64,000 nt of DNA from Mesorhizobium sp. STM 4661 (GTDB taxonomy: Bacteria > Pseudomonadota > Alphaproteobacteria > Rhizobiales > Rhizobiaceae), in contig NZ_CAAF010000027.1 in assembly GCF_000359125.1 (NCBI RefSeq), positions 62,001-126,000 of the forward strand, in the 5' to 3' direction. Below the pieces are notes generated by a model. That model searched no databases and was not told where the DNA came from. It saw only the letters and a list, made by a program, of their open reading frames with translations. Positions within the stretch are counted from its first letter, which is position 1, and each line of letters starts with the position of its first letter. A program made the translations under genes and the position numbers. Positions 35,488 to 45,467 of this stretch are shown here, piece after piece.

Positions 35488-36656
35488 CGGCTTCCCAATC
35501 CCATTGGTATCAGGATCGAAAACGAAGCTCCCGTGACGGGCGCGTAGCTCTTGATTTCGGCGTCTCCGCCGGCATCGATGAACAGAGCATCATCAGGCGA
35601 GAACTGGATGTTCTGTGTTCGAGGCGGGAACCACTTGCAAAGCGACAGTCGGCCCGTTCGCAACCTCATGAAGCCGCCGCAAGCCTTCAGCGCCTGCATT
35701 ACACGTGGCAATCCGAGTCCATGACTCGGGTCGTTCTGCGTCGTGAAGTTTTTCAGGAAGCATCCACGAACGAGATCATACTCCTGATTGATGGGCATCG
35801 CCTCTTTTACTGGCTTGCCGAGCGCTCTGGCCGCCAAGCCAGGACCGCTGTCGAAAACAGATATCTCCAGAAACTCAACGCGTGGCCGTGCCGAGGCATC
35901 GGCCATACTGGCGTAGTATTCGCGCAAAGCCGTGAGCCCACCAGCATGACTATCATGGGGGGTGTCGACTGGTCTTAACGCGAAGAGAATGCCTCTTGCA
36001 GAGCGCCGATAGAAGGCGCCGGTGAGATCTGTCCGGGCATGAACATGCGTGTTCGAGAACAGCTCCTTGAGCAGACCGGCGATGATATCGGTCTCGACCT
36101 CCTCGAGGCGCAGGCGCTGGCGATTGATCAATCTTCCCAAGGCCCGATTCACCACGCCTTGAAAGTCGCCGCGCACCGCACCCGATATCGGCTGGTAGAG
36201 GAGGGGGTTCGGACCATCCAACTCGATATGATCCACCGAAAGCAATGCGATTACCCCGCCGTGAATTATCTGGTCGAGGTCGCCGCTATAGAGTTCCCGC
36301 AGGCGCGCGACAGCGAGTTTCAGCATGCCACCCGTTACGTCACGACGCCCATCGCGGCCGATGATCCGGTCCGCGAAGACGGTGGCGACAAGACCGTATG
36401 TCCGGTGAAGCAACGACCTCGCCGCGTCCTCAGGCGCTTCGTCGGAGGCTAGCTGAAGCGTCGCTGGATTGTTGGATCGAGCCCAGCTGACTGCGAGTTG
36501 AGCGCCAGCTGCCGCGCCACCTGGCCGAGCTTCAAAGGGCCACTTGTTCGGAACTGTGAGAACGCTTGACCGGCGCGCAAAGCCATCAAGTGCCTGCTCA
36601 CACTCGACATAGGCCGCGCGACGGCTGAGCACATCCTGGTTCAGGTTTCCGTCCAC
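35484..36656 (-). CDS. GHKL-type (HATPase) protein
   Basis: The 390-residue protein carries the Bergerat ATP-binding motifs. These are the N-box LLKELFSNTHVHA (E198, N202), the G1 box VFDSGPG (about 268-273) and the G2 box SHGLGLPRV (about 311-319). There is no dimerisation-phosphotransfer histidine region, receiver or membrane segment, so it is not an ordinary sensor kinase. The first 190 residues are not recognised. Its GTG start shares one base with the thyX stop (TAGTG), and its end overlaps the PRTase-like gene. It looks like the sensor or switch of a two-component effector system. Confidence 0.7.
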   Translation of the reverse strand: MDGNLNQDVLSRRAAYVECEQALDGFARRSSVLTVPNKWPFEARPGGAAAGAQLAVSWARSNNPATLQLASDEAPEDAARSLLHRTYGLVATVFADRIIGRDGRRDVTGGMLKLAVARLRELYSGDLDQIIHGGVIALLSVDHIELDGPNPLLYQPISGAVRGDFQGVVNRALGRLINRQRLRLEEVETDIIAGLLKELFSNTHVHARTDLTGAFYRRSARGILFALRPVDTPHDSHAGGLTALREYYASMADASARPRVEFLEISVFDSGPGLAARALGKPVKEAMPINQEYDLVRGCFLKNFTTQNDPSHGLGLPRVMQALKACGGFMRLRTGRLSLCKWFPPRTQNIQFSPDDALFIDAGGDAEIKSYAPVTGASFSILIPMGLGSR

Positions 36657-37594
36657 TAAGTCAAACCGAGTTTAGCCCGAAACTCATCCCATTCGCGTTT
36701 CGTCATCGACGTATCCGAATGCGTGACCGTCTCCCCAGCGAGCATCCTGAGCAAAGCGCGCATCGCCTGACCCGAGAACGTGGCGGCCTCCAACCGGTGT
36801 TCCCGGAACGCTTCATAAGTCAGCGGAACCCACTTTCGCATCACGTCCAATATCACCTCCGCATAGGCGCGGATTTCATATTGCGCATGGGGATCGGCGC
36901 GCAGCCGCAGAAAATTCATGAGGTTATGGAGATCGGTCTTCCAGTACCACTGCGTGTAAAAATTCAAGGTAAGGTTCATGCGCGCTAGCTCCCGCGCCAA
37001 CCCTTGACGACCCTCATCCAGGCGCTTGCCGTCTTCGTCGTGGTTGAGCAGGTCGAGGTAATGATCGTAGTTCCGTTCCGCATCCTCGGTCAGGATACGA
37101 AGCACATTTTTGGCTTCCTCGGCACCGACCACTTCGCCACGTCCTTGCCGGTTTTGAACCGATTGCGCGGCAAGCTGCTCAGTAGCCGGAACATAAAACT
37201 CGCGGTCGAGGATAGAGTATCGCGCCGAATACTCATTCACGTTAGCCATGCGATGCCTGATCCACTGCCGGGCAACGAAGATCGGCATCTTCACGTGCAG
37301 CTTGATCTCAGCCATTTCGAATGGCGTCGTATGCCAATGACGCAGAAGATAGTTGATGAGATTGCTGTCCTCGGACATCTGCTTCGTGCCTCGACCGTAA
37401 GAAACGCGGGCAGCCTGCACGACGGCGCTGTCGTCTCCCATGTAGTCGACCACCCTGACGAACCCGTGATCCAGCACCGGGAGGACTTGAAAGAGTATTT
37501 CCTCCAGCCCCGCCGCCACCGGCCGCCGAGTTGGAACGACCGCTTCGCGGGCTCGTGCGATCTCGAGCGATTGTTCGTGGGAGATATTGCTCAT
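36656..37594 (-). CDS. thyX: ThyX, flavin-dependent thymidylate synthase
   Basis: The 312-residue protein has the ThyX signature [15 protein letters not shown] (RHRxxSxNExSxR type, with Ala in place of the first Ser). [22 protein letters not shown] precedes it, and [20 protein letters not shown] follows. It makes dTMP from dUMP using methylenetetrahydrofolate, NADPH and FAD. AAGGA lies upstream of the ATG. It is the first gene of an operon with the GHKL and PRTase-like genes, an unexpected place for a nucleotide synthesis enzyme. The 206 bases between it and the divergent TIR-APAZ gene probably hold both promoters. Confidence 0.92.
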   Translation of the reverse strand: MSNISHEQSLEIARAREAVVPTRRPVAAGLEEILFQVLPVLDHGFVRVVDYMGDDSAVVQAARVSYGRGTKQMSEDSNLINYLLRHWHTTPFEMAEIKLHVKMPIFVARQWIRHRMANVNEYSARYSILDREFYVPATEQLAAQSVQNRQGRGEVVGAEEAKNVLRILTEDAERNYDHYLDLLNHDEDGKRLDEGRQGLARELARMNLTLNFYTQWYWKTDLHNLMNFLRLRADPHAQYEIRAYAEVILDVMRKWVPLTYEAFREHRLEAATFSGQAMRALLRMLAGETVTHSDTSMTKREWDEFRAKLGLT

Positions 37595-37800
37595 TGCTGA
37601 TCCTTGATCACCGCGCGTCCGAAATAGTCCTTTTGCGCGCTTAGAAGCACCGTTGCGCGATCGGTGTGAAAAACCAATTGCCGCAGAGTTACGGCCTCCA
37701 ATATCAGCCTAGCAACTAACTTGTTGTTGTTAAGGCCCCAAATGCCGCCGTTACGTGTTCCGGCTTGACTGCCGATGCGCAAAGCTCCCAAGCTGCGTGT

Positions 37801-39735
37801 ATGAACTATGACTTTTCAAGCTTGTCACCCACCGATTTTGAAAGACTGGCAAGTGATCTCGTCGGTCGGGAAATAGGGCTGCGCTTGGAAACCTTTCCCG
37901 CGGGTCCCGACGATGCGATGGACGGACGGCATGTTTCGGCGGATGGGACAGTTGTGCTGCAGGCAAAGCACTATGCCCGATCGGGTTTCTCGAAGCTGAA
38001 GTCCAAGATGTCGGCCGAGCGCGCCAGCATCGAATTGCTCGATCCGAAGCGCTACATTCTCGCCACGTCGGTGGCGCTCACACCAGGAAACAAGAGTGCG
38101 CTCGCGCTGGCGATTGGTCCCGCGCTAAAGACGCCGGGCGACATCCTCGGCGCTGACGACTTGAACGCGCTGCTGCGCAAATATCAGGACATCGAAGTCG
38201 CGCATCAAGGGCTCTGGGCGCACAGCACCGGCGTTTTGAAGAGCGTCATTACTGGCGCCGTTGCCAAGGCGATCACGCAAGTCGGATCAGTTCCTTCCGC
38301 GCTCGCTAGGCTGCTTCCACCCGCCGCCTCCGTCGGCGAGGAAACGCAGCCAGCTTCGCCGAAGGCGGAACGGGATGTCATCTTCCTGATAAAATCCTCA
38401 CCCGTAGACGACGAATTCACGCTCTGGCTTGCCCCGAAGCTCGAGGCGGAGGGATACCGGGTGTTCGCGGATATCCTGACGCTTCAACCCGGAGATCGGT
38501 GGCGCCGAGAAATCAACCTCGCCCTGCAGTATCGAGCTGCGAAAGTGCTTCTCATCAGCCGCGAGATCACACTCGCCGATCCACATGTTCAGGAGGATAT
38601 CGATATCGCGTTGGAGATGGCGCGCGAGCTCAAGGATGGCCGTTTCATAATCCCGCTTCGACTCGGACCCGCGCGGAAGGTCAAGGGCATCGGAGACGCC
38701 GTTGCGGTCGACTTCGTCCGCGGCTGGGGCGACGGACTGACGTCGCTCCTCGTGGCACTGCAAAGGCAGAAGGTCCCTCGCAAGGTCGACGACGCCATCA
38801 TCGATCCGAATTGGGAGACATTTCGTAGGCGCGGCGCGGTCCCTTTGGTCAGGGAGCCGGAACGTCTGAGGTCGAACTGGCTTCGCATCGTTGAGGCTCC
38901 CGATGTCATCCGCTTTTTCGAGAGTTCCGGGGCGACCGATCAAAGATTTCTGGAAAAAGCGATCGCCGGCTTCGCCTACCCGTCGGCACCCCTCGGCTCA
39001 GGAATACTCTCATTTGCCGATCAGGCGGAAATTGACGCGGCTTTCCAATCCGTCGGGAGGTTTCGGCTGAAACACGAGATTCCGCTTCTAGAGTTCATCG
39101 AAAAGGGTTCTTCCAAACTCGAGGTGGAGCGGCAGGTTGCTTCAAATCTCATAGTCACGATGTTCAAGCGCGCCTGGTATTCGTTCTGCAGAGCTCGCGG
39201 GCTTGTCGAGTATGAGTATTCCAACGGAACGGGCTTTCACGCCTCCGCCGCGCTGGCCGCGACAGGGCAACGGATACCGTGGGGCAGGCAGGGCGAGCGA
39301 CGATCTTCGGCGCTCCGGAATTCGGCCAAGAAGCATATATGGGAGTATGGCGTTACGGCTCTGCCATCCTTCTGGCCTTTCTGGCACTTCAAGTTGAAAT
39401 CCCGCGTGCTGTTTTCGGTCGACAACGGAACGCCGGCAGGGCTCGCGATCGATGACAAGAAGAAGCTGCACCGCTTGCGCCGATCCATCTGCAGCGGATG
39501 GCGCAACAAGCAGTGGTATGGGCGGATGCTGGCGTTCCTCGAGCTGCTTTCACCCGATTCGGCCTACATTCGCCTCGAGCTTTCCGCGGCGCAGTCGATC
39601 TTGCTCGAAGCGTCGCCGATTCTGTTCTCGTCGCCGGTCAGCACGGCTCTGCCAGACGTGCTGGATCCAGATGATGAAGAGACAGACCTAAGCACGTTGG
39701 GGCGACCTGAGAGCGAGGAGGAACTCGAAGGATGA
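37801..39735 (+). CDS. Mrr-like nuclease-TIR-APAZ fusion, short-Argonaute partner
   Basis: The protein of about 644 residues shows three parts. Residues 1-150 are a Mrr-like PD-(D/E)XK domain ([34 protein letters not shown]). Residues 190-305 are a TIR domain ([45 protein letters not shown]). From about 340 to the end is an APAZ-like region ([40 protein letters not shown]). TIR-APAZ proteins pair with short Argonautes and degrade NAD when guided target binding occurs. Its stop overlaps the Argonaute start. The nuclease fusion is unusual. ATG 37801 is chosen over an ORF start at 37765. Confidence 0.72.
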   Translation: MNYDFSSLSPTDFERLASDLVGREIGLRLETFPAGPDDAMDGRHVSADGTVVLQAKHYARSGFSKLKSKMSAERASIELLDPKRYILATSVALTPGNKSALALAIGPALKTPGDILGADDLNALLRKYQDIEVAHQGLWAHSTGVLKSVITGAVAKAITQVGSVPSALARLLPPAASVGEETQPASPKAERDVIFLIKSSPVDDEFTLWLAPKLEAEGYRVFADILTLQPGDRWRREINLALQYRAAKVLLISREITLADPHVQEDIDIALEMARELKDGRFIIPLRLGPARKVKGIGDAVAVDFVRGWGDGLTSLLVALQRQKVPRKVDDAIIDPNWETFRRRGAVPLVREPERLRSNWLRIVEAPDVIRFFESSGATDQRFLEKAIAGFAYPSAPLGSGILSFADQAEIDAAFQSVGRFRLKHEIPLLEFIEKGSSKLEVERQVASNLIVTMFKRAWYSFCRARGLVEYEYSNGTGFHASAALAATGQRIPWGRQGERRSSALRNSAKKHIWEYGVTALPSFWPFWHFKLKSRVLFSVDNGTPAGLAIDDKKKLHRLRRSICSGWRNKQWYGRMLAFLELLSPDSAYIRLELSAAQSILLEASPILFSSPVSTALPDVLDPDDEETDLSTLGRPESEEELEG

Positions 39736-41288
39736 AGTTCCCGGAAAAATCACTTCTGGTCGAGCATTTCGATGAGCCCGACCTCGAGTTCGCGTTCTCG
39801 CAACGCAGCCCGCATCCAAAGGATGGCCTGTTCCTCTATGGCCCCCACGCCCGAGCAAAAAAGACGCGTGAAATCAGTGTCGGCGTCGTCGGGACCAATG
39901 AAGGCATCGTCCATTTTCGGACCTGGAGCCACAAGCTGAATGATGTTGTTCAGGTTCCCCCTCCGGGGAAAGGCGAAAAGAAGGACAGGCTGCACCTCGC
40001 CAACTTTCCTGGGCTCGAGGCAGCATTCGGTATCTCGTACGATCCGGACAAATGCTCATTTCTCTCAATTCCGTTGCATGACATAGATCGGGTAAGCCGA
40101 GTATGGAACCTCAACGAGGCGGTTGAGAAGGTTGCGCGGCTTTACATAGATCGAGTGAAGAAGCATCTGCGTAACGACGAGCAGTCCATAGACGTGTGGG
40201 TGCTGGTTCTGCCCGAAATTGTCTACGAGCGCTGCCGACCCGGCTCCGAGCGAACTGGCCTCCCAATGGAGAAAGGCGATTTCGCGAAGAGGCAAAACGC
40301 GAGATCGAATCTGCCACTATTGGCTTCGGCTGGCGTCATCGACCAAACCGTTGAAGAGATTTTCGATGATGTCCCCGACTTCCATCGCAGGATCAAGGCG
40401 GAGTTTCTGAACATCGCCCCGACGCAGCTGGTCAGGGAGACGACACTCGCGCCCGGAGCCTTCCTGAACAGCGCCAACTACCCAATTCGGCGGACACAGG
40501 ATGCGGCAACGGTCGCATGGAACCTGGCGACCGGCCTCTATTACAAGACGCAACCGCGACCGCCCTGGCGGCTGGCCGGCGTTCGGCCGGGCGTCTGTTA
40601 CATCGGCATGGTCTACAAGAATTTGCCGAACGATCCCAACGGACACGCTTGCTGCGCGGCGCAGATGTTTCTGAACGAAGGAGACGGTGTCGTCTTCCGA
40701 GGAGCGAACGGTCCCTGGAAGACCGGGGAGTACGAGTATCATCTCAAGGCGGAGGCAGCGACGAATCTCCTGGAGGTCGTGCTCAACACATACCGCTCAA
40801 TGCACGGCGAGCCTCCGAAAGAGCTCTTCATCCATGGCCAGACGTTTTTCAACGACGAGGAATGGAATGGATTCGTCGACGCCGCCCCGAAGGAGACGAA
40901 CGTCGTCGGGGTAAGGATTAGAACCACCTCCGGCGAGACGAAACTTTTCAGGGACGGTGACTATCCGGTGTTGCGTGGAACGGCGCTGCTGCTCGACGAG
41001 CAGACGGCCTATCTTTGGACGACTGGGTATGTCCCTCAGCTCGACACATATATTGGGCCTGAAACTCCGAATCCGTTGCACATTACCCTCATGCGCAGCA
41101 AGCGAGCAAAGCCCAACATTCGCACAGTCTTGGCCGACATAATGGGCCTCACAAAGATCAACTACAATTCTTGCAACTTCAACGACGGACTGCCGGTCAC
41201 CGTTCGCTTCGCGCGCATGGTAGGCGATGTTCTCACAATGGGCTCGGCCAAGGGAGAGGGGAAACAGCAGTTCAAATTTTACGTTTGA
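39732..41288 (+). CDS. Short prokaryotic Argonaute (MID-PIWI)
   Basis: The 518-residue protein matches short pAgos. A MID region contains [21 protein letters not shown] region contains [13 protein letters not shown]...[42 protein letters not shown] and [11 protein letters not shown], followed by [24 protein letters not shown]. Where active PIWI domains have catalytic Asp, it has Gly (YIGMVY), so slicing is not expected. The tail ending FKFYV is typical. In SPARTA systems the pAgo binds guide RNA and target DNA and triggers TIR NADase in its partner. ATGA overlap joins it to the upstream fusion gene. Confidence 0.78.
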   Translation: MKFPEKSLLVEHFDEPDLEFAFSQRSPHPKDGLFLYGPHARAKKTREISVGVVGTNEGIVHFRTWSHKLNDVVQVPPPGKGEKKDRLHLANFPGLEAAFGISYDPDKCSFLSIPLHDIDRVSRVWNLNEAVEKVARLYIDRVKKHLRNDEQSIDVWVLVLPEIVYERCRPGSERTGLPMEKGDFAKRQNARSNLPLLASAGVIDQTVEEIFDDVPDFHRRIKAEFLNIAPTQLVRETTLAPGAFLNSANYPIRRTQDAATVAWNLATGLYYKTQPRPPWRLAGVRPGVCYIGMVYKNLPNDPNGHACCAAQMFLNEGDGVVFRGANGPWKTGEYEYHLKAEAATNLLEVVLNTYRSMHGEPPKELFIHGQTFFNDEEWNGFVDAAPKETNVVGVRIRTTSGETKLFRDGDYPVLRGTALLLDEQTAYLWTTGYVPQLDTYIGPETPNPLHITLMRSKRAKPNIRTVLADIMGLTKINYNSCNFNDGLPVTVRFARMVGDVLTMGSAKGEGKQQFKFYV

Positions 41289-41543
41289 CCGACGCTCTCA
41301 GGGCACGGACACTCTGGCCTGATGACCTTTCGTTAACGCCTGGCCAACTTGTCTCCAACCTTTTCCGGCTGTTTCCAGCTGATTTCACCGCCGACTTGAG
41401 AGGGGCGTCCCCGGATTTCGTCGATCCTTGCGGACACATCGACGAGATCAAAGTGAAGGCCCGGGATTTTCGCTGAGATGACAAAGAGGCTGACATGTGT
41501 ATTAGCGTGCAGCTTAAAATCGTTCGGAGCCCGTGCGTTGACT

Positions 41544-42443
41544 ATGTTTGAAGGGAACCATCCTGAATTCAGCATGCGGCTGAACGAGTTCCTCGCTTCG
41601 CGGGCGAGTATCGCCGGTCTGCCGCAGAACATCCTATTGCTGGCGTATGAGGGGTACGGACAGGATATCGTCTCTTGGCAGCACGTCGTCCAACGCGCGC
41701 ATGAGGTCCATGACGAACTTCAGCGGCGCATGCCTGAAGCTATTTTCGAGATGGTCGTGCACCAAAGTGAGGAGGTTGGCGAAGCCGCGATCGGTGTCAG
41801 CGCGTACCATATGAGCGCAGCGAAAATGGAAGTCGGCGGTGAGGCCTTCTTGAACGGTGCGACCAACACCTTTGTGTTTTGGCGTTGGGGTGTATGGCTC
41901 CTGCAAACGAACGATGTGGTCGGCGCCACGGGACACTTTCATCGGCGGGTGATGACGCGAGACAAGTCACCGCACTTTTCGTTCACCGCGTTGCACAACG
42001 CGGCATCCACTCTCTGGCCCGCCCTCGCGGAGCTGGGGCAGCGGCGTCGCCGGTTCGATGAGCGCGCGAACATAACGTTCTTTGCCGTGCCTTACTCAGG
42101 CGGCCTGATCTGCGCCGAATTTCAGAAACTGCAGGAATCCCACAGGTTCAAACCTGTGATCAAGGTCCTGGATAAGGAGATTGTCAGGGACTTTGCGCTT
42201 GCGACGCCGTTCGCGAATGGGGATGATCACCTTCTGGTGATGCCCAGAACATTTCTTGATCGCCGTCGTCTGAATTCCAATCAGAAAAAGCTGCACTCCA
42301 TGCTGGTTAGCTTTGCGACCAAGCACACAGGCGCAATCGACTATCTGCGAAGATCGTCCCGCTTGCTCCTACGGCTCTCCGCGTGTGGGGAGTTATATGC
42401 AACGCACATTCAACGACGATGGTGTGCCGCAGACTCTCATTGA
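41544..42443 (+). CDS. Hypothetical protein downstream of short Argonaute
   Basis: The product is about 299 residues from ATG 41544 (MFEGNHPEFSMRLNEF), or 321 from ATG 41478. No family is recognised. It contains VSWQHVVQRAHEVHDELQRRMPEAIFEMVVHQSEEVGEAAIGVSAYHMS-type sequence, ATGHFHRRV and a basic C terminus. No signal peptide or membrane segment is seen. It follows the Argonaute on the same strand with a gap of about 250 bases. The gap has a possible extra open frame (41290-41476) of no recognised type. It could be an accessory of that system or an independent gene. Confidence 0.5.
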   Translation: MFEGNHPEFSMRLNEFLASRASIAGLPQNILLLAYEGYGQDIVSWQHVVQRAHEVHDELQRRMPEAIFEMVVHQSEEVGEAAIGVSAYHMSAAKMEVGGEAFLNGATNTFVFWRWGVWLLQTNDVVGATGHFHRRVMTRDKSPHFSFTALHNAASTLWPALAELGQRRRRFDERANITFFAVPYSGGLICAEFQKLQESHRFKPVIKVLDKEIVRDFALATPFANGDDHLLVMPRTFLDRRRLNSNQKKLHSMLVSFATKHTGAIDYLRRSSRLLLRLSACGELYATHIQRRWCAADSH

Positions 42444-42558
42444 ACCTGCGATCGCGGATCTCGACAACCTGACCAAGTCGCCGGAGTGGATCAAGGAAAG
42501 TGAGCGAAACAGGCGAGCTGTGGAGCGGGCGCTATCGGACCAGGCGCATTCCGAGTGA
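42397..42558 (+). CDS. Small ORF overlapping the preceding gene, unknown
   Basis: A 53-codon frame begins MQRTFNDDGVPQTLIEPA and continues with DNLTKSPEWIKESERNRRAVERAL, a plausible soluble helical peptide. It overlaps the 3' end of the preceding hypothetical gene by 47 bases in another frame. It may be a genuine small gene, or evidence that the upstream gene is frameshifted near its end. Confidence 0.35.
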   Translation: MQRTFNDDGVPQTLIEPAIADLDNLTKSPEWIKESERNRRAVERALSDQAHSE

Positions 42559-42692
42559 GATGTGTCGGGTGAAGCGAGAGGATGGGATGTTGCGTCGCCC
42601 ATCGAGCCGGGCTGTTGGCAAGGTTGAAGCCCTGAGGTCTTCACCCTTCGGGCTGCCATCCCTGACGTTGTGTATGATGTCTCATCAGCACG

Positions 42693-42991
42693 ATGTTTGA
42701 CGTCATTCGACGGTGGCTGGCATACCGCAAGAATTTACGTCGACGTTGGCAAGACGACGCGCGGCGGCTGCTCGTGGCTGAAGAAAAAACGCCTACTACG
42801 AAGCGCAATGCCGCGCGACGAGGGCGCGCTTACACGGCAATAGACGCGAATTCTATCATTGGGCCAAGGTGGCCGCCGAGGTGGCACGCCTGTCGCCTGC
42901 CGTAGCGATGGACCTTGATGAGGTCAAGCGTGTGGTAGTCGACGAAGAACGGCGACACCGGTTATCTTGGATTAATTGCCGCTTGCGCTAA
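42693..42991 (+). pseudogene. Frameshifted small conserved hypothetical gene
   Basis: The first frame reads MFDVIRRWLAYRKNLRRRWQDDARRLL, and after one base shift near 42786 the reading continues NAYYEAQCRATRAR and FYHWAKVAAEVARLSPAVAMDLDEV to a stop at 42991. The joined protein of about 99 residues resembles a small conserved rhizobial protein with AYYEAQ and FxHWAKVAAEVAR blocks. A run of A (gaagaaaaaacg) marks the likely shift, so sequencing error or programmed slippage should be excluded. Confidence 0.5.
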
Positions 42992-43041
42992 GGCGGGATT
43001 TGCGGGGGCGGAGAAAACTTCAAGAGGATATCTTTGGTTTC

Positions 43042-43060
43042 CTCTCTCTCTCTCTCTCTT
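43042..43060. repeat. CT dinucleotide tract
   Basis: A run of about nine CT units lies roughly 180 bases upstream of the HNH-ATPase gene, in the 250-base gap after the frameshifted gene. Its length could vary by slippage, but it is not inside a coding frame I can support. Confidence 0.7.
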
Positions 43061-43238
43061 TTTGAGTGCCGCTTAGATTGGCAGGATCCACCAACTCAAT
43101 TGGACCGGTTCCGTCGCACCGCGAGGGCGAGCAAGACGAAAGGTGGGTTCCGGTATCGATCCTGGCTTCAGAATCGCCTTGTAGTATTGGACATCGCGCT
43201 TTCGGCAGTGTTCACTGCCTTGCAGGCAAGCCTTAAGG

Positions 43239-45467
43239 ATGAAGACCGTGATCAAGGTTGATCGAGACAGCGTTCCTTTCCCTGAAGTACTGCGGCGCGG
43301 AAGAGGCGGCGCGGCGGACGAAGAATTTCAAAAGGCAAGCGCGTTTTACAGCGAGTTCGACAAGAAGCGGCAACACTCGCGCTTCGAATTCAAACTGTAC
43401 CGCCACAAGACCGTAAGGGATGCTCTCGCAAAACTGTTCAACGGGAAGTGCGGGTATTGCGAGTCGCAGATTGCGGCGATCGGCTATGGCGATGTCGCCA
43501 ATTTCCGGCCAAAGGGCGGGGTGCTCGACGCAGGCAGCACGTACCTCCCGCTGCACTATTGGTGGCTGACGAACGAGTGGACCAACCTCCACCTTTCCTG
43601 CTCGATGTGCAATCGAGCCAAGGGCGGGAGATTCCCGCTCGAGGACGAAAAGGATCGGGCGCCCGTGCTCGCCTCGGCTTCCGACCTTCTAAAGGAACGG
43701 CCGCTGTTGCTGGATCCATGCGTCGACGATGTCGAGAATGTCCTGCTCTTTTCGTCAAACGGCACCGTTTCGTCCAGCGATCCGCGTGGGCTAACAACGA
43801 TAGAAATCCTCTCACTGAACCGTGTCGAGTTGGTCAAAGCCCGGCAGCAGACCGCTCGCGCTGTCCTCAGTCAGCTCGAAGTGCTTTTGCTTTCAGAAGG
43901 AAGTCCTGATGGGCCGCAGATCAATACCGAGATCGTCAATCGCCTGAAGGAAATGATGTCGCCCGAGGCCCCTTATGCGAGCATGTGCCGGCAACTCGTC
44001 AGTCAGGCGATAGCGGCGAAGCCGAACGGCATGGTTGCTCTGGCCTTCGCAAATGATCCCCTCGCGGCCTCGGTCAAGCCGTTCACCTCAGGTGAGGAAC
44101 GCGCCGCGCAAACCGCGCTTAACAAATTCCAGGCTGATCAAGAGAGTTATTCGCTTGAAGCCGAGACCGAGCAAACTGTCGCGGCCTATGTCAGCACGCG
44201 AGACCGTCTGATCGAGTCTGTCCGGATCAAGAATCTGCGCGCTATCGCTAACCTCGACCTCAACGTGGTCGACGGGAGTGAACGCGCGCCTTGGCTAATG
44301 CTCTTGGGCGAAAACGCGACCGGCAAGAGCACGGTCCTGCACTCTATTGCTCTTGCACTCGTCGGAGAGCGCTATCGAGGGAAACTCGTCGATGCCTTGC
44401 ACCTAGATGTTCCCAGGATGGTGAGGAACGGGGCAGACTTTGGGGAAGTCAGTATCAGACTGACAGGTGCCACCGAGCCGCGAACCCTACGCATTCAAGC
44501 CGACGGAACGATCACAGCGACGGGAAGAGAGGCGCAGCTCATGCTGCTCGCCTACGGATCGACGCGCTTGCTACCGCGCAAACCGGATTCCGAGGTTCAA
44601 GGCACGAACTATGCTCGCGTCGAGAACCTATTCGATCCCTTCATCCCTCTGGTTGATGCCCAGCAATGGCTTCTCACGGCACCGGCTGAAGCTTTTGACT
44701 ACGCCGCTGGTGCAATCAAGAAGGCCCTGACAGTCGACGTCGAACGCGAGCTTATCCGCCAGGATGGAGAAGTCGGGATAATCGAAAGGGGCGCCCTTAT
44801 CCCGCTCCCCAGGCTCTGCGACGGCTATCAGACGGTGATCGCGCTCATCGCCGACATCCTCTCAGTCGTCTTGCCGGCTTGGAAGACTCCGGACTTGGCG
44901 CAGGGCCTGGTCCTGATCGATGAGGTGGGGAATCATCTCCATCCCTCCTGGAAGCTCCGCTTTGTCGAGAGCGTACGGAGTATCCTGCCTGGGATGCAGG
45001 TCATAGCGACCACGCACGAGCCCCTATGTCTGCGGGGGCTGCACCATGGTGAAGTTGCCGTTCTGCAACGCGGGCCACGCGGTGGAATCCATATGCGCGC
45101 CGACTTGCCGGCGATCGACGGAATGCGGGTGGACCAGATCCTGATGTCCGAGCACTTTGGTCTGCAAAGCACCCTCGATCCCTCGCTCCAATCACTTTTC
45201 GACGAGTATTACGCGCTTCTCCGGGAGGACGACCCCAGCCCCGATGACCGCCAACGAATGGAAACACTGCGCAACGATATCAATCAAAAGCAGAAGCTTG
45301 GCGTGAACGAACGTGAGCGCCGCATGCTGGAGGCCATCGACCGATTTCTCGCGCGCCGCATTGAGGTGCCCGACCCGATTGAGCTCGCCGAACGCGAACA
45401 GTCGCTCGATGCCGAGCTTTCGTCGATATGGAGCGAGGCACTGGTTAGGGTGGAGGGAGCAGCATGA
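43239..45467 (+). CDS. HNH endonuclease-AAA ATPase fusion (Septu PtuA-like)
   Basis: The 742-residue protein combines an N-terminal HNH domain (GKCGYCESQ, then NLHLSCSMCNRAKGGRFP, residues about 70-135) with a RecF/SMC-type ATPase. The ATPase has IKNLRAIANLDL, Walker A LGENATGKST near 372, GYQTVIALIADIL, Walker B GLVLIDEVGNHLHP and IATTHEPL. Septu pairs an ATPase (PtuA) with an HNH nuclease (PtuB). Here an HNH is fused to the ATPase and a second HNH gene follows with a four-base overlap. The product is probably a cytoplasmic antiphage complex, by family inference. Confidence 0.75.
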   Translation: MKTVIKVDRDSVPFPEVLRRGRGGAADEEFQKASAFYSEFDKKRQHSRFEFKLYRHKTVRDALAKLFNGKCGYCESQIAAIGYGDVANFRPKGGVLDAGSTYLPLHYWWLTNEWTNLHLSCSMCNRAKGGRFPLEDEKDRAPVLASASDLLKERPLLLDPCVDDVENVLLFSSNGTVSSSDPRGLTTIEILSLNRVELVKARQQTARAVLSQLEVLLLSEGSPDGPQINTEIVNRLKEMMSPEAPYASMCRQLVSQAIAAKPNGMVALAFANDPLAASVKPFTSGEERAAQTALNKFQADQESYSLEAETEQTVAAYVSTRDRLIESVRIKNLRAIANLDLNVVDGSERAPWLMLLGENATGKSTVLHSIALALVGERYRGKLVDALHLDVPRMVRNGADFGEVSIRLTGATEPRTLRIQADGTITATGREAQLMLLAYGSTRLLPRKPDSEVQGTNYARVENLFDPFIPLVDAQQWLLTAPAEAFDYAAGAIKKALTVDVERELIRQDGEVGIIERGALIPLPRLCDGYQTVIALIADILSVVLPAWKTPDLAQGLVLIDEVGNHLHPSWKLRFVESVRSILPGMQVIATTHEPLCLRGLHHGEVAVLQRGPRGGIHMRADLPAIDGMRVDQILMSEHFGLQSTLDPSLQSLFDEYYALLREDDPSPDDRQRMETLRNDINQKQKLGVNERERRMLEAIDRFLARRIEVPDPIELAEREQSLDAELSSIWSEALVRVEGAA

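Noticed and set aside
43042..43060. CT repeat as a phase-variable coding switch
   Set aside because: The tract is about 180 bases before the gene and not inside any supported reading frame.
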